Below, piece after piece: positions 10,464 to 22,114 of a DNA stretch of 64,000 nucleotides (positions within the stretch are counted from its first letter, which is position 1; each line of letters begins with the position of its first letter). The stretch lies in contig CATIUR010000002.1 of assembly GCA_949592205.1 (NCBI GenBank), forward strand, positions 7,044,501-7,108,500, given 5' to 3'. Made by a program: the position numbers and the translations under genes. The DNA is from Helichrysum umbraculigerum (taxonomy: Eukaryota; Streptophyta; Magnoliopsida; Asterales; Asteraceae). The notes under the pieces are model-generated. The model saw nothing but the letters and a program-made list of their open reading frames with translations. It was not told the DNA's origin and ran no database searches.

Positions 10464-11498
10464 TCATGTTTTAGAAGGGGATTTGTCAGCAAGAATCAAA
10501 CCTTGAATAAAATCATCGAACGTAGACATTTCATTTTCTCGTTTCTTCAAATTAATAAGTTTACCTACGGCTTTAGAAGGTTTTACAGAAACTTGTGTAG
10601 TCGGATTATCATCTTCTGGAAGATCATGTAAACACATGAGATTTGCATCTTGTGAAACTTTGATAGAATTGTCACCTTTAGAATTCCTTTTCTTTTTCTT
10701 TTGAGTTTTTTGAGAACTACCATCATCCAAGGCAATAGCATTTTGCCTTCCCTTTAGATTCACGATCCTTGATTTTTTTACATTTTCTCGAAAAATTGCA
10801 CAAGAAGAACCACATTCCTTATCTTGACATGGATTTTCATTGTTATTTGCGAGAGCAACCTTGTCCAAAACAGGAAGAACTGAATAATCACGTACAAAAT
10901 TATCAGGTGTAGTAAAAGTATGCAAAACAGTTGAAACATCTTGAAGAGGATCTGCAGAAGTAGTAGTAGCAGGTTGAGAATTTGTTTGTGTATCGGTCAC
11001 GACAACCGATTGCAAGCCCGGATTGCATTCCTCTAATTTATATGATAGAGCTTCTTTCACCCTTTGAAAAACTTGAGTATAAATAATACTTTGATCACTA
11101 TTCGACGGCCCATTGGCAAGACCTTCAGCCCCCAAATATCCTCTAGAAAAATCCACATCATATGCCTTAAACGGAGTTTCAACGATAGGATCAATTTGTG
11201 ACGGTTGATCAGCAAGATTCACGGGGGATGTGGTTGTTGCTGAATTTGGAATCAGATTATTAACTTGACATGGAACTTCTCTACCACCCATTCTCTTACT
11301 CAATTTACCTAATATGTCACCCGTATTGAAAGCAACAAGACCTCTATCGAATTTATTAGCATCAATAATCTCATCAACCCAAATAGGAATTGAAATCTGC
11401 TCGGAAATCCTTGCAATGCCATACTCTTGAATAATTTTTGGATCAGTAACTTCGGTAAGACAAAAAAGTGACTCTGCTTGATTAAGCTCAGATGATTC
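10464..11498 (-). pseudogene. LINE ORF1-type protein, C-terminal part
   Basis: Reads from KESSELNQAESLFCLTEVTDP through ISIPIWVDEIIDANKFDRG to GGREVPCQVNN, then a low-complexity Ser/Thr-rich tail with a basic stretch (QKKKKRNSKGD) and stop after DKSPSKT. It is in frame with the RRM part at 35020-35973 once element C and one CTTCG copy are removed, giving 663 codons including stop. The ATG at 11303 is internal. RRM proteins of this kind are usually ORF1 products of plant LINEs that bind the element RNA; no CCHC knuckle or RT follows here. C now splits the frame. Confidence 0.7.
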
Positions 11499-11503
11499 CT
11501 TCG

Positions 11504-11940
11504 TATAACACCCCTCATTCCCTAGTAATAATATTAAAGGTAATACGGAAGCGCAGGTAAATAAAACGCAATACTTTGTTACATATTCTTCTAAAGTACC
11601 AAAAACAGTTTAGATGTTTTAAGTCACTTCCATCTAAAACTTGTTCAAAAGACTAGCATGTCGGGGTATTATATAAACTAAACTAAGTTGTTACAAAATA
11701 ATCAGAGTAGCTTGAATATCAAACATTCCATGCTTCCAAGGTTTGACCTTCCTGCTACCCACCCGCATGCATAAAACAAAAGTCTGCAGGAAGTAACAAC
11801 GAAGGATTAGCACATAGCTAAGTGAGTAAATCCAACACCCAACATTCCACTTAGCTAAACCAATTAACTACAACAAATATTCGCAAACACAACAATCAAC
11901 AACAACTTAATGAGGATCGGCGGATCCGGAGATAACCTTA
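11504..11940 (-). mobile_element. Chromovirus C 3' LTR, part 1
   Basis: Begins TATAACACCCC next to the target duplication CTTCG (11499-11503; partner 35020-35024). It matches 32903-33338 closely and is cut at GATAACCTTA by element A, whose TSD CCTTA occupies 11936-11940 and 26444-26448. The LTR resumes at 26449. In element orientation the LTR starts TG and ends TA instead of the usual CA. Confidence 0.92.
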
Positions 11941-14568
11941 TGTAACACCCCCAAATTTACTGTTCGCGGAAGCATACATTGGGGTGCTACTAATCAATAC
12001 ACAAAGCACATAAGATACATAATGAACGACCACTACATGCGTCGTTTTACAAATACATTGATTAACATAAGAGTCAACATATGGTTTACAAAAGATGAGT
12101 TCGCATAGCTATTTGAGATATTCTAATACATATCTAATTTATACAAAATATAGAAATGCAAGGAAATCTCTTGATGATTATATGATTTCATGCGACTCGA
12201 GCTACAGTATCCTGATGGGCAGTCCAACCTACTGCTGAGTACCTGAGATAACATGCTAAAAGGTCAGCTATAAAGCTGGTGAGCTCACAGGTTTGATATG
12301 ATAAGATATGATTTGTGAACCGCAAGATTTAATGATTCGATTTACAAAGCATGTAAATAATTGATTGATGGGTATCACATGAATATTTGTAATTAAACAA
12401 ATAAGTAAAGATTGATACAACTAACATGAGCACATAGTCTGAGCTTAACTGAGGGGTCAGGATCACAATCAAGTGCCTGATCGAGGGTGCCTCTATGCGT
12501 ATGCCTAATCAACATACGTTTGAACAAATGATAATGCGTCCGTTTGACAGGTTAGTGCTTGCTAACTCGGACGGGGATTGTCAATCCCTTATGGTACCAT
12601 ACACTAACATTCACGCTAAATCATATTAACAGAACTATGCTTCAGAGGACTTTGATTGATTAGATGAAAACAACTCATGCAGCATACGTGATAATTTGAT
12701 ACTTGCGTTCACATGTAAAACAAAACGAGCATGTATCTCACCCCTAGGTAAAAGCATTTAAAAATGGGCTATGAGACTCACCTGAGCCAAATGAATTGTT
12801 AGCCAACAATTATGATGATTCACAATGATTTGATGTCGTTACAACGACTGAACCTGCAGGGCGTCTGAGACGCGCAAGGTTTTGATAAATGATTAGATTC
12901 TTAAAACTTGCCGGGCGTATCAAACGCGCAAGGTTTAATTGATTTGATTATTTGAAACCTGCCGGGCGTATCAAACGCGCAAGGTTTAATTGATTTGATG
13001 ACACTACGGACCATCTATGCTAGTTATTCCCTTAACTAGTTTTGACCAAATACTTTGGTTAATGATTATGTTTTGAGTTTGTGAAAATGGATACGGCACG
13101 TTGGTTTTTGATTGAAATAGAAGTCTCGAGAACATAACTATGTTTGTTTCATATACATGAAGTTTTGTTTTGAAAACGTATCGTATTGGATATAAATAAT
13201 TTAGGTTCGTATTATTAAAATACATTGTGAAATTATTTATAATTATCAATCTTTTAAACGTCTCTTGATTGAGTACTTAGTAAGAATAGCGACGTGAAAA
13301 CATTTGGTTTAAGTCATGAGTTAAAACAGCTGGGCTGGTCTGCAAGGAGTACCCGCCGGGTACCCTACTTACCCGCCGGGTAAACTGGTTTGTTCAGAGG
13401 ACGCGCCGGGTACTACTTGTACGCACCGGGTCCAACAAATATAGATTAGAACGCGCCGGGTACACTAGTACGCGCCGGGTTCTAAGGGTTTTTAAAAGGA
13501 CGCGCCGGGTCCTTGGGGACGCGCCGCGTGGATCATAATTTTCAAGAGTACCCGCCGGGTACTATGGATACCCGCCGGGTAACGAGGTTCGGCCAGAGTC
13601 TGTTCGTTCTAAAATCATATCCAAACCCGAAATCAAACCAAATTTTAACCAACAATCAATCATCCTAACCTTATTACATGATAATCTAAGTAATTTAAAC
13701 ATGAAATTTCAAGGTAAAAGTTAACGATTTCTTACAATGATTTTTAGGACGAAAACGATGGTGATGCACGGATGATGATGATGATCCAACTTGATGATCA
13801 CGATGATGATGATGATTATGTTGTTGTTGATTGTTATTGTTGGTGTTGTTTTGATTTTTGAATTGAGAGAGAGAGCCGAGAGAGTGAAGAGAGTGAGATT
13901 GAAAATGAAATGAAAACAAGGGTGCGTTTGGTATAGCCGGCTAACTCAATTATTTGAGTTAGTTGGCCTAATTTCGTAGTACAAAATACCCGTGTTTTTG
14001 TACCCGATCGAAAAGTAGTATAATATTTTAAAACGATAATTTTCTAAAAATGATATCGTACGTATTTTCATTTGAAGTATTTTATAAAAATACATTTAAC
14101 GAGATATAAAATATATCTTTGTTTTATGTTTGAGAGACGGATAGGATTTAATTGTTTTCGTCGCGTTTGAGTAAAATGGTATAAAACGAAATATGTTCTA
14201 TTTTATCTGATGTAAATAATAATTATTAATTTCAATAATAATTCATTATTTATATATAGTTTTGTCGTGGACGTTTGATTTGTACGATACGAGATACTTG
14301 ATATATTATCAAAATAATATATAATAATTATGAGGGTATTAAATAACAATTCCATGTTACTTAATTACTTGATTTTTACCAACGCCGTATAATTGAATCG
14401 GAATTCGGCCGATTTGAAAATGAACGATTAAATCTAATCGAGTACTGATATATATATTCATCAATATATATTTTGATACATACAATTAGTCTAATACATA
14501 GCACTAACTACATGTATTACATAATGATTATGAACTAAAAACTAGTCCTAATTTTGACGGGTGTCACA
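11941..14568 (-). mobile_element. Chromovirus A 3' LTR (2628 bp, intact)
   Basis: From TGTAACACCCCCAAATTTAC to GACGGGTGTCACA; outer TSD CCTTA at 11936-11940. In element orientation: promoter-like motif (CGATCGGGTACAAAAACACG, 13991-14010), CT-rich leader with CAACAAC and CATCATCAT runs, GTAAG donor-like site at 13735-13734, palindrome cluster (13350-13580), CAG|GTGAGT at 12782/12781, and an acceptor-like CTCAG|GTACTCAGC near 12240. It holds a 300-bp segment (12748-13050) missing from the other LTR of the same element. Confidence 0.93.
13350..13580 (-). repeat. Palindrome cluster in LTR A
   Basis: On the + strand TACCCGCCGGGTA recurs near 13350, 13370, 13549 and 13570, with asymmetric relatives (GACGCGCCGGGTAC, ACGCACCGGGTCC, ACGCGCCGGGT) between. 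On the element's sense strand nearly every unit keeps CCGGCG. The 5' LTR copy (25248-25460) lacks one 21-bp unit with its spacer. Confidence 0.9.
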
Positions 14569-14603
14569 TTCTCCCCTTGTTAAGAGAATTTCGTCCCGAA
14601 ATT
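14569..14603 (-). other. Element A polypurine tract and upstream hairpin
   Basis: On the minus strand AACAAGGGGAGAA abuts the 3' LTR; just before it, arms AATTTCG/CGAAATT (14587-14593 and 14597-14603) enclose loop GGA. The hairpin starts immediately after the pol stop codon. Confidence 0.8.
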
Positions 14604-17600
14604 TAACTTGAGGTTGGTGTTTGAGTGGAGTCTGAAAATAGATGTGGATATTTGAGTCGCATCTGGTCTTCCCGTTCCCAGGTGAATTCCGGACCACGCC
14701 GCGAATCCCACCGAACCTTGACAATAGGGATACGACTTTGCTTGAGCTGTTTGACCTCACGGTCCATGACCTCCACTGGTGTTTCGACAAAATTAAGTTT
14801 GTCATCGATTTGAATTTCCTCGAGTGGGATAATGAGTGTCTCGTCGGACAGGCATTTCTTCAGGTTAGAAATGTGAAATGTGGGATGCACGCTACTGAGC
14901 TCTGAAGGTAGTTGCAATCTATAAGCGACTGGACCAATCCTTTCAAGGATCTCAAAAGGTCCGATGTATCTAGGGTTTAACTTCCCACGTTTACCAAAAT
15001 GGATGACACCTTTCCAAGGTGATACTTTGAGCAACACTCGATCCCCAACCTGGAACTCGAGATGCTTTCGTCTCACGTCAGCATAACTCTTCTGACGATC
15101 ACGTGCGGCCTTTAGCCGTTGCTGGATACCAACGATCTTCTCGGTGGTTTCATGAATGATTTCAGGACCAGTGAGTTGACTATCTCCAACTTCGGTCCAA
15201 CAGATAGGCGATCGGCACTTACGACCGTACAGTGCCTCAAAAGGTGCAGCTCCAATGCTAGTATGATAGCTGTTGTTGTATGAGAATTCGCACAATGGCA
15301 AATGATGCTCCCAATTTGCACCGAAGTCAATCACGCATGCGCGTAACATATCTTCCAGTGTTTGAATTGTCCTTTCACTTTGGCCATCGGTTTGTGGATG
15401 ATAGGCTGTACTCATATCCAAACGAGTACCCAATGACTTTTGTAATGATTGCCAAAAGTTAGATGTGAATCGGCTGTCTCTATCAGAGATAATTGAGATT
15501 GGAACGCCGTGCCTTGTTACGATCTCCTTCATATAGATTCGCATGAGACGTTCCATTTTGTCGGTTTCCTTCATGGCAAGGAAATGAGCAGATTTGGTTA
15601 GACGATCAACTATTACCCATATAGTATCGCAACCACTTGATGTTTTCGGGAGTTTAGTGATGAAATCCATGGAGATTTGCTCCCATTTCCATTGAGGGAT
15701 TTCCGGTTGCTGGAGCAAGCCGGAGGGTTTCTGATATTCGGCTTTAACCTTGGAACATGTGAGGCATTTGCTGACGTACGTGGCAATCTCTGCTTTCATG
15801 CTCGGCCACCAGTACAGTCCCTTGATGCCATGATACATCTTGTCCGATCCAGGATGTATAGAGTATTTGGACTTGTGAGCTTCATCCATCACAAAGTCTC
15901 GAAGATTCCCAAACTTGGGTAACCAGATTCGGTTTGCGAAGTACTTGACCCTATTGGGTTTGGTTTCAAATTGATTCTCCATGTTTCGCAGGGCCTCATC
16001 TTTGAGGTTTTCAGGTTTTAATGCTTCGAGTTGAGCGGTGAGGATTTGAATGATTAGATCATTATGAATGGTAATACTGAGGGCTCGGACTCGAAGAGGT
16101 TTGGTGCGCTTTTTTCGACTTAGGGCATCGGCAACTACATTTGCTTTACCCGGATGATACTTGATCTCGCAGTCATAATCGGTGAGCAACTCGACCCATC
16201 GTCGTTGCCTCATATTGAGATCCTTCTGATCAAATATGTGATGGAGGCTCTTATGATCAGTGAAGATGGTACATTTTGTGCCATACAAATAATGTCTCCA
16301 GATTTTGAGTGCGAACACTACGGCTCCTAATTCGAGATCATGGGTTGTGTAGTTCTTCTCGTGAACTTTAAGTTGTCGGGAGGCGTAAGCTATGACTTTC
16401 TCTCGTTGCATCAACACGCAACCAAGTCCCTGATGCGAAGCATCGCAGTATACCACGAAGTCCTCGTTACCTTCGGGTAGTGATAGGATAGGCGCACTGC
16501 AAAGCTTTTGCTTTAATAATTGAAATGCTGACTCTTGCTTATCAGTCCAATTGAACTTCTTCTCTTTCTGAGTCAGTGTCGTGAGTGGTTGTGCTATTTT
16601 GGAGAAATTCTCAATGAAGCGCCGATAATAACCAGCCAATCCTAGAAATTGGCGTACTTCTGTCGGCGTTGTCGGTGCTTACCAGCACTTGATAGCCTCG
16701 ATCTTTGAGGGATCAACATGAATTCCCTGACTGTCAATCACATGACCAAGGAACTGAACGGTCCGAATCCAGAACTCACACTTGGAGAACTTAGCATATA
16801 ACTCTTCGTGTCTGAGAAGTTCTAGAATGGTTTTGAGATGCTGCGTGTGCTCTTGCTCGTTGCGCGAGTAGATAAGAATGTCGTCTATGAAGACAATGAC
16901 AAACTTGTCAAGATATGGTTTGCACACTCGGTTCATAAGATCCATGAATACTGCCGGTGCGTTAGTCAAACCAAAGGCCATAACCTGAAACTCGTAATGA
17001 CCATAGCGAGTTCGGAAAGCAGTTTTCGGAATATCTTCATCACGAACTCGTAACTGATGGTAACCCGATCGTAGATCTATTTTTGAATAGATGCTTGACC
17101 CTTGGAGTTGGTCGAACAGGTCATCAATGCGAGGAAGTGGATAACGGTTCTTGATGGTCAATTTGTTCAACTCTCTGTAGTCGATACACATCCTGAATGA
17201 ACCGTCCTTCTTTTTCACAAATAGGACCGGAGCTCCCCATGGTGAAGAACTCGGTCTAATGAATCCCTTATCCAGGAGTTCCTGCAACTGAGTAGACAAC
17301 TCCTGAAGTTCTGAAGGGGCTAAACGATATGGTGCTCGTGCCACGGGTGCTGCCCCAGGCACAAGGTCAATTGAGAACTCAACTTGCCTCGGTGGTGGAA
17401 GACCAGGCAATTCTTCAGGAAAGACTTCTGGATAGTCTCTGACGATGGGCACATCCTCGAGTCGTTTCTCTTCCGACTTTTTCTCAATAACATGAGCGAG
17501 GATTGCCTGATAACCTTTCCTAAGGTACTTGCGAGTCTTCATGCAGGATATGATATGCAATCTCGTCCCACTGGTCTCCCCTTGTATGATCAAAGTACTA

Positions 17601-17980
17601 CCAGTGACGAGAGGAATACGAACGATCTTGTCATGACATACAACTTCAGCTCGATGCTTGGATAGCCAATCCATGCCTACTACTATGTCAAAACTTCCAA
17701 TCTCGATGGGTATGAGGTTTATGGGAAATAGTTCATTTGCGAGGTTTAGGGTGCAATTTGGTATTACACTATCGGCCTCGATCAATTTGCCATTAGCTAA
17801 CTCTACAGTGTACTTAGCTTCTAAGGCAACTGGTGAAATGTATAATAGTGGGCTAAATTCCTCAGATATAAAACTCTTATCAGCACCAGTATCAAACAAA
17901 ATTGAAGCAGTTAAATTGTTGAGAAGAAACATACCCGTGACCACATTAGGGTCTTCACGGGCCTCTCCAGCATTCAGCAC
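14603..17980 (-). pseudogene. Chromovirus A pol: protease, RT, RNase H, integrase, chromodomain
   Basis: One frame with a single in-frame stop, TAA at 16679-16681, between RT and RNase H (KCW*APTTPTEVRQFLG). In order: aspartic protease (LFDTGADKSFIS), RT with FIDDILIYS, RNase H (VVYCDASHQGLGC, TDHKSLHHIF, DALSRK), integrase zinc finger (HKSKYSIHPGSDKMYH, CLTCSKVKAE), integrase D,D,E core (SMDFITKLP, SDRDSRFTSNF, DGQSERTIQTLED), and a C-terminal chromodomain (VRWDSRRGPEFTWERED). These copy the RNA into DNA and integrate it. The stop codon and gag damage make this copy non-autonomous. GTG at 17980 is not a real start: the frame continues upstream from gag. Confidence 0.93.
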
Positions 17981-19035
17981 AAAAGCTCTGCCCCTAGCAA
18001 CGTTGTTGTTGTTACCCTTGTTCTTTAACTTTGGACACGCATTCCTGAAGTGTCCAGTGTTTCCACACTCATAGCAGGCTCGGGGTTGGTTGTTGTTGGT
18101 GTTGGTGGTGAGGTTGGTTGCAGGTGTTCGACAGTCTTTGGTAAGATGTCCATACCTCTTGCAGTTGTTACAGGGTGTACCACATGGATCATCATGATGA
18201 CGATTGCACTTTGAACAGTAGGGTTTACTTCCAGTGTACCCTTTCTTCTCTCCAGAACCTGATGTGTCATTCTTGACAGTCTCAGTCTTTTTGAAGGTCT
18301 GCTGGTTCTGATTCCCAGTCCATTTTCTCTTGTTATTGTTCCCAGCAGACGAGGCAGGGTTTCATTGGCTCTCTTGCATAGCCATGAGCTCATGAGATAA
18401 TCGAATCGCTCCCTGAATAGTGGTTTTGCCAGAAGAGGCGACGTTCCCCTGGACAGATCCGGAAGACCGCGGATGTACCTCTTGACCTTGTCGATCTCAG
18501 TGCTTACTAAGGCTGGGCGGAGGGTTGCCAGTTGTTGGAACCTAGTGGTATAACCAACAATGTCGGTTCCTTGAACCTTGAGATGCCAGAACTCTTCATC
18601 TAGCTTCTGGAGTTCTTCAGATGGGCAATACTCTTCTGTGAGCATTTTCTTCAGATCTTCCCAGGGAAGTAGATAGGCGGTATCTATACCCACATACTGG
18701 GTATACGAGTTCCACCAGGTGAGGGCACCATCAGCAAGGGTGCATGTGGAAAACTGAACTCTATCCCCTTCCGCACATTTGCTAATGCGAAAGACAGATT
18801 ACATCTTCTCAACCCACCTGATTAAGCCGATGGCTCCTTCAGTTCCTTTAAAACTTAGGGGTTTGCAGTTTTGGAAATCCTTGTAGGAACAAGGCTTGGC
18901 AGTGGGAGGAGTATTGGCAGTATCACTATTCCTTTCGGGAGTCTCTGACGAATGTCGCGCCAAGGCTTCAGTCACAGCCTGAGAGATGATAGATGCCATC
19001 TGGGCATCAGTGTAGTTCCTTGATTTTGGCGGCAT
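17981..19035 (-). pseudogene. Chromovirus A gag, broken
   Basis: Starts at ATG 19035 (MPPKSRNYTDAQMASI) and matches B's gag. Damage: TAA at 18799-18801 where relatives have Glu (WVEK[M]*SVF), a 1-base frame slip near 18.46 kb (just after GLPDL), and TGA at 18362-18364. Past the slip the pol frame shows the CCHC knuckle CYECGNTGHFRNAC near 18030-18070, then GRAFVLNAGEAREDPN leading into protease. Gag would form the virus-like particle and bind RNA. The ATG at 19113 is upstream of the true start. Confidence 0.88.
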
Positions 19036-19745
19036 GATTTTCCTGAGAATAGAAGAATAGGTTTCGTGAGAGATTGTCCATAAATGATGATTATCATAGA
19101 TGTACATATACAAATGCGGTAATATACAACATCACAATATGACAATCAACATTATAGAACAATCAAGAGGAGTTGAATAACCATCTCTACTGACTAGCAA
19201 CTACGTGCTAACTAGCCTGGTTATTTGAATTGTTTTGAGTTGGGTAAGGTCTCGCTCGAAGTGAATCGGTGGTCCTCCTAGCTACCTATGAGTTTCGTGA
19301 TTACAAGAGATGTTGTCGAGAGTGGGATGAAATAGAAGATGTTTCGGTGCGTGTATGTTGCCATCACAATGACAAGGTGTTTGAATATGTGAGTGCCTAT
19401 ATATATAATATATAATAGGCTAGCGTACAGTGCTTGAGCGATGACTATCTATGTATATATACTTATATCACATAATAGTCTTATGAGTGTCTAGCACAAA
19501 CAATTATGAGTCCCGGTTTCTCTCGAGGTCAGAGTCAACTAATGTATTCCTATTCCAGCATAACCATTTCAAGCCTTACATCATCTTTATTTAATTGTAC
19601 ATAGTTGATCAAGCTATGTTAAATTAAACTTGTATGATGTAACTCTTGAACCAATCATACTTAACAGAAAATACTGCCTAACGGTCATAGTCTAGGCCCA
19701 CTAATGCAACCTAGTTCACTATAACCTTAGGCTCTGATACCAATC
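19036..19745 (-). other. Element A leader and primer binding site
   Basis: The PBS TGGTATCAGAGCC (minus strand, 19730-19742) lies 3 nt inside the 5' LTR and fits the 3' end of initiator-Met tRNA, the usual primer of plant LTR elements. The other 700 bp up to gag have no ORF, unlike B. Confidence 0.85.
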
Positions 19746-20526
19746 TGTAACACCCCCAAATTTACTGTTCGCGGAAGCATACATTGGGGTGCTACTAATC
19801 AATACACAAAGCACATAAGATACATAATGAACGACCACTACATGCGTCGTTTTACAAATACATTGATTAACATAAGAGTCAACATATGGTTTACAAAAGA
19901 GGAGTTCGCATAGCTATTTGAGAGATTCTAATACATATCTAATTTATACAAAATATAGAAATGCAAGGAAATCTCTTGATGATTATATGATTTCATGCGA
20001 CTCGAGCTACAGTATCCTGATGGGCAGTCCAACCTACTGCTGAGTACCTGAGATAACATGCTAAAAGGTTTGATATGATAAGATATGATTTGTGAACCGC
20101 AAGATTTAATGATTCGATTTACAAAGCATGTAAATAATTGATTGATGGGTATCACATGAATATTTGTAATTAAACAAATAAGTAAAGATTGATACAACTA
20201 ACATGAGCACATAGTCTGAGCTTAACTGAAGGGTCAGGATCACAATCAAGTGCCTGATCGAGGGTGCCTCTATGCGTATGCCTAATCAACATACGTTTGA
20301 ACAAATGATAATGCGTCCGTTTGACAGGTTAGTGCTTGCTAACTCGGACGGGGATTGTCAATCCCTTATGGTACCATACACTAACATTCACGCTAAATCA
20401 TATTAACAGAACTATGCTTCAGAGGACTTTGATTGATTAGATGAAAACAACTCATGCAGCATACGTGATAATTTGATACTTGCGTTCACATGTAAAACAA
20501 AACGAGCATGTATCTCACCCCTAGGT
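19746..20526 (-). mobile_element. Chromovirus A 5' LTR, part 1
   Basis: Nearly identical to 11941-12747, except for an internal deletion of about 27 bp (the segment with AGCTATAAAGCTGGTGAGCT at 12262-12290 is gone near 20067) and a few substitutions. It breaks off after CCCCTAGGTAA, where element B's gag begins; the rest of the LTR resumes at 24950. Confidence 0.92.
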
Positions 20527-21275
20527 AATTTGGAGGTTTGGTTGGATGAGTTAGGGTTTCCTTCCCACTTGCGTTTGTTGTTTGCAGATGGGGTTGAGGT
20601 AGTGCCACGGCGGACAGAATTTGCCGTTAGTTCATGAGCCATACGGATGGCGCTTTGAATAGTACCCGGTTTAGAGGAAGTCACCAGGTCCTGAAGTCTC
20701 TCGGGAAGTCCATCGACGAATTTCTCGATCCTCTTGTACTCAGGATCGACCATGGTTGGGCACAGAAGTGCCAGTTGGTGGAAACGGTTTGTGTATCCGG
20801 TGATATCATCACCCTGCATCTTGTGGTTCCAGAACTCCATTTCTAGCTGTTTCAATTCATCCCTGGGGCAGTACTCGCCCCTCAACATTTCCTTCAACTC
20901 CTCCCACGGGAGTTGGTAAGCAGTAGCAACACTCACAGTCTGAGCATAAGTGTTCCACCAGGTGAGTGCGGTGTCAGTAAAAGTACTAACGGAGAACTTA
21001 ACTTTGTCTCCCTCCGCACAGTTGCAGATCAGAAATACAGACTCAACTTTCTCGATCCAGCGTACTAGACCGATAGCTCCCTCAGTACCTGCAAAGTTTA
21101 GGGGTTTGCAGTTCTGGAAGTCTTTGTATGAACAGGGTTTAGCAGTAGGGGTTTCAGCGGCATCGCTGTTCCTCGTGGAATTTGGTGGAGTATTCCGAGC
21201 CAAGGCTTCAGTAACAGCCTGGGTTATAAGGGAGGTAATCTGGGCATCGGTGTAAGGTCTTGTCTTTGGCGGCAT
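20527..21275 (-). pseudogene. Element B gag, 3'-truncated
   Basis: Starts at ATG 21275 (MPPKTRPYTDAQITSL) and contains the retrotransposon-gag core (CSYKDFQNCKPLNF, GLVRWIEKVESVF, ALTWWNTYAQTV, EYCPRDELKQLEMEFW). It is truncated before the zinc knuckle: at 20526/20527 the frame runs into A's LTR, so the last 38 or so codons of the open frame (to 20412) are LTR sequence. No protease or pol of B survives. Confidence 0.92.
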
Positions 21276-21601
21276 GATTCTTCAATAAAAGAAATGAAGA
21301 TACATGAGATTTTGTAGGAACTTGTAATTGTCACAGATGTACATGTATAAAAGCAGTAATACATAACATCAACATGGAAGAATGACAATTATTATGAGTT
21401 GAAATATCAAGGAATATTTGATGGATAATGCGAGTTCAAAGGTTACATCCTACAGAGATATTACAAAAGGTGTCGGGATTTTTACATCCGACTAGTTTAT
21501 AGAGTAGTAGTAGTAGTACAAAAGCACCGGGACTTATTACATCCGGTTGAATTACATAGGCCCTAATAACGTAGTTAGTTGGTTACAAGATATAGACTGA
21601 T

Positions 21602-22114
21602 CTAATCCTGATGTAGATTAATTTGTTCCATCAGCGCGACAAGGCGGTCCACGGTTTCTGCTAGCCTGTTGGTTTGCCTGGCGTTGTCTTCAACCAAGGC
21701 CAGTCGTTGTACTAGTGCTCGAGAGTGATCCTCAGTCTCCTGTGAACGCTGTTCACATTCCTCTAGTCGGTTTCTTACGAGTTCATCCGCTCCTAATTCA
21801 GCGGTCATTGAGTCCTGAATTATGCTTACAGAGAGGTTGGTATCCTCTTGTTCCCGTTGGAGTTGTGATATGCGGTCAAGAGCTTGACTAAGCAGGTAGG
21901 TCATTCGGTGTTGTTCCAATTCAAGATTTTCGAGTCTTTGTTCCTGACGGCGGAATTGGGTAGCCAATACTGGCAACGTGAGATGTGCCGAGTTCTGAGA
22001 GTTATGTACAGGATAGGGGCTGGTTCGAGGAGACCTTGTGTTCCTCCTGGCTACTCGCGGGTTCCGTGACCCATGTGAGTGAGAGTGTGACGGATTAGGT
22101 GGTGTGTTTGCCAT
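21602..22114 (-). CDS. Element B extra ORF upstream of gag, predicted coiled-coil protein (170 aa)
   Basis: A sense-strand ORF between B's PBS and gag. The ATG at 22114 (MANTPPNPSHSHSHGSRNP) is preferred to 22186 because the upstream codons read like leader sequence. The N terminus is Pro/Ser/His/Arg-rich and disordered-looking. From about residue 60 the protein is Leu/Gln/Glu-rich with heptad-like spacing (QEQRLENLELEQHRM, LLSQALDRISQLQREQE, RLALVEDNARQTNRLAETV), predicting a long coiled coil. No catalytic motif. Extra ORFs are known in some plant Ty3/gypsy lineages (Ogre has one upstream of gag), but the matching region of A has none. I do not recognise the family. Confidence 0.6.
   Translation of the reverse strand: MANTPPNPSHSHSHGSRNPRVARRNTRSPRTSPYPVHNSQNSAHLTLPVLATQFRRQEQRLENLELEQHRMTYLLSQALDRISQLQREQEDTNLSVSIIQDSMTAELGADELVRNRLEECEQRSQETEDHSRALVQRLALVEDNARQTNRLAETVDRLVALMEQINLHQD

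Noticed and set aside
13004..13249. ORF shared by 13004-13249 and 24945-25148
   Set aside because: Duplicate only because both lie in the two LTRs of element A; no coding bias.
14625..18074. Plus-strand ORFs across element A pol
   Set aside because: Shadows of the minus-strand gag-pol frame.
20412..20526. C-terminal part of B gag
   Set aside because: This stretch is A's LTR, present also at 12630-12747, read through by chance.
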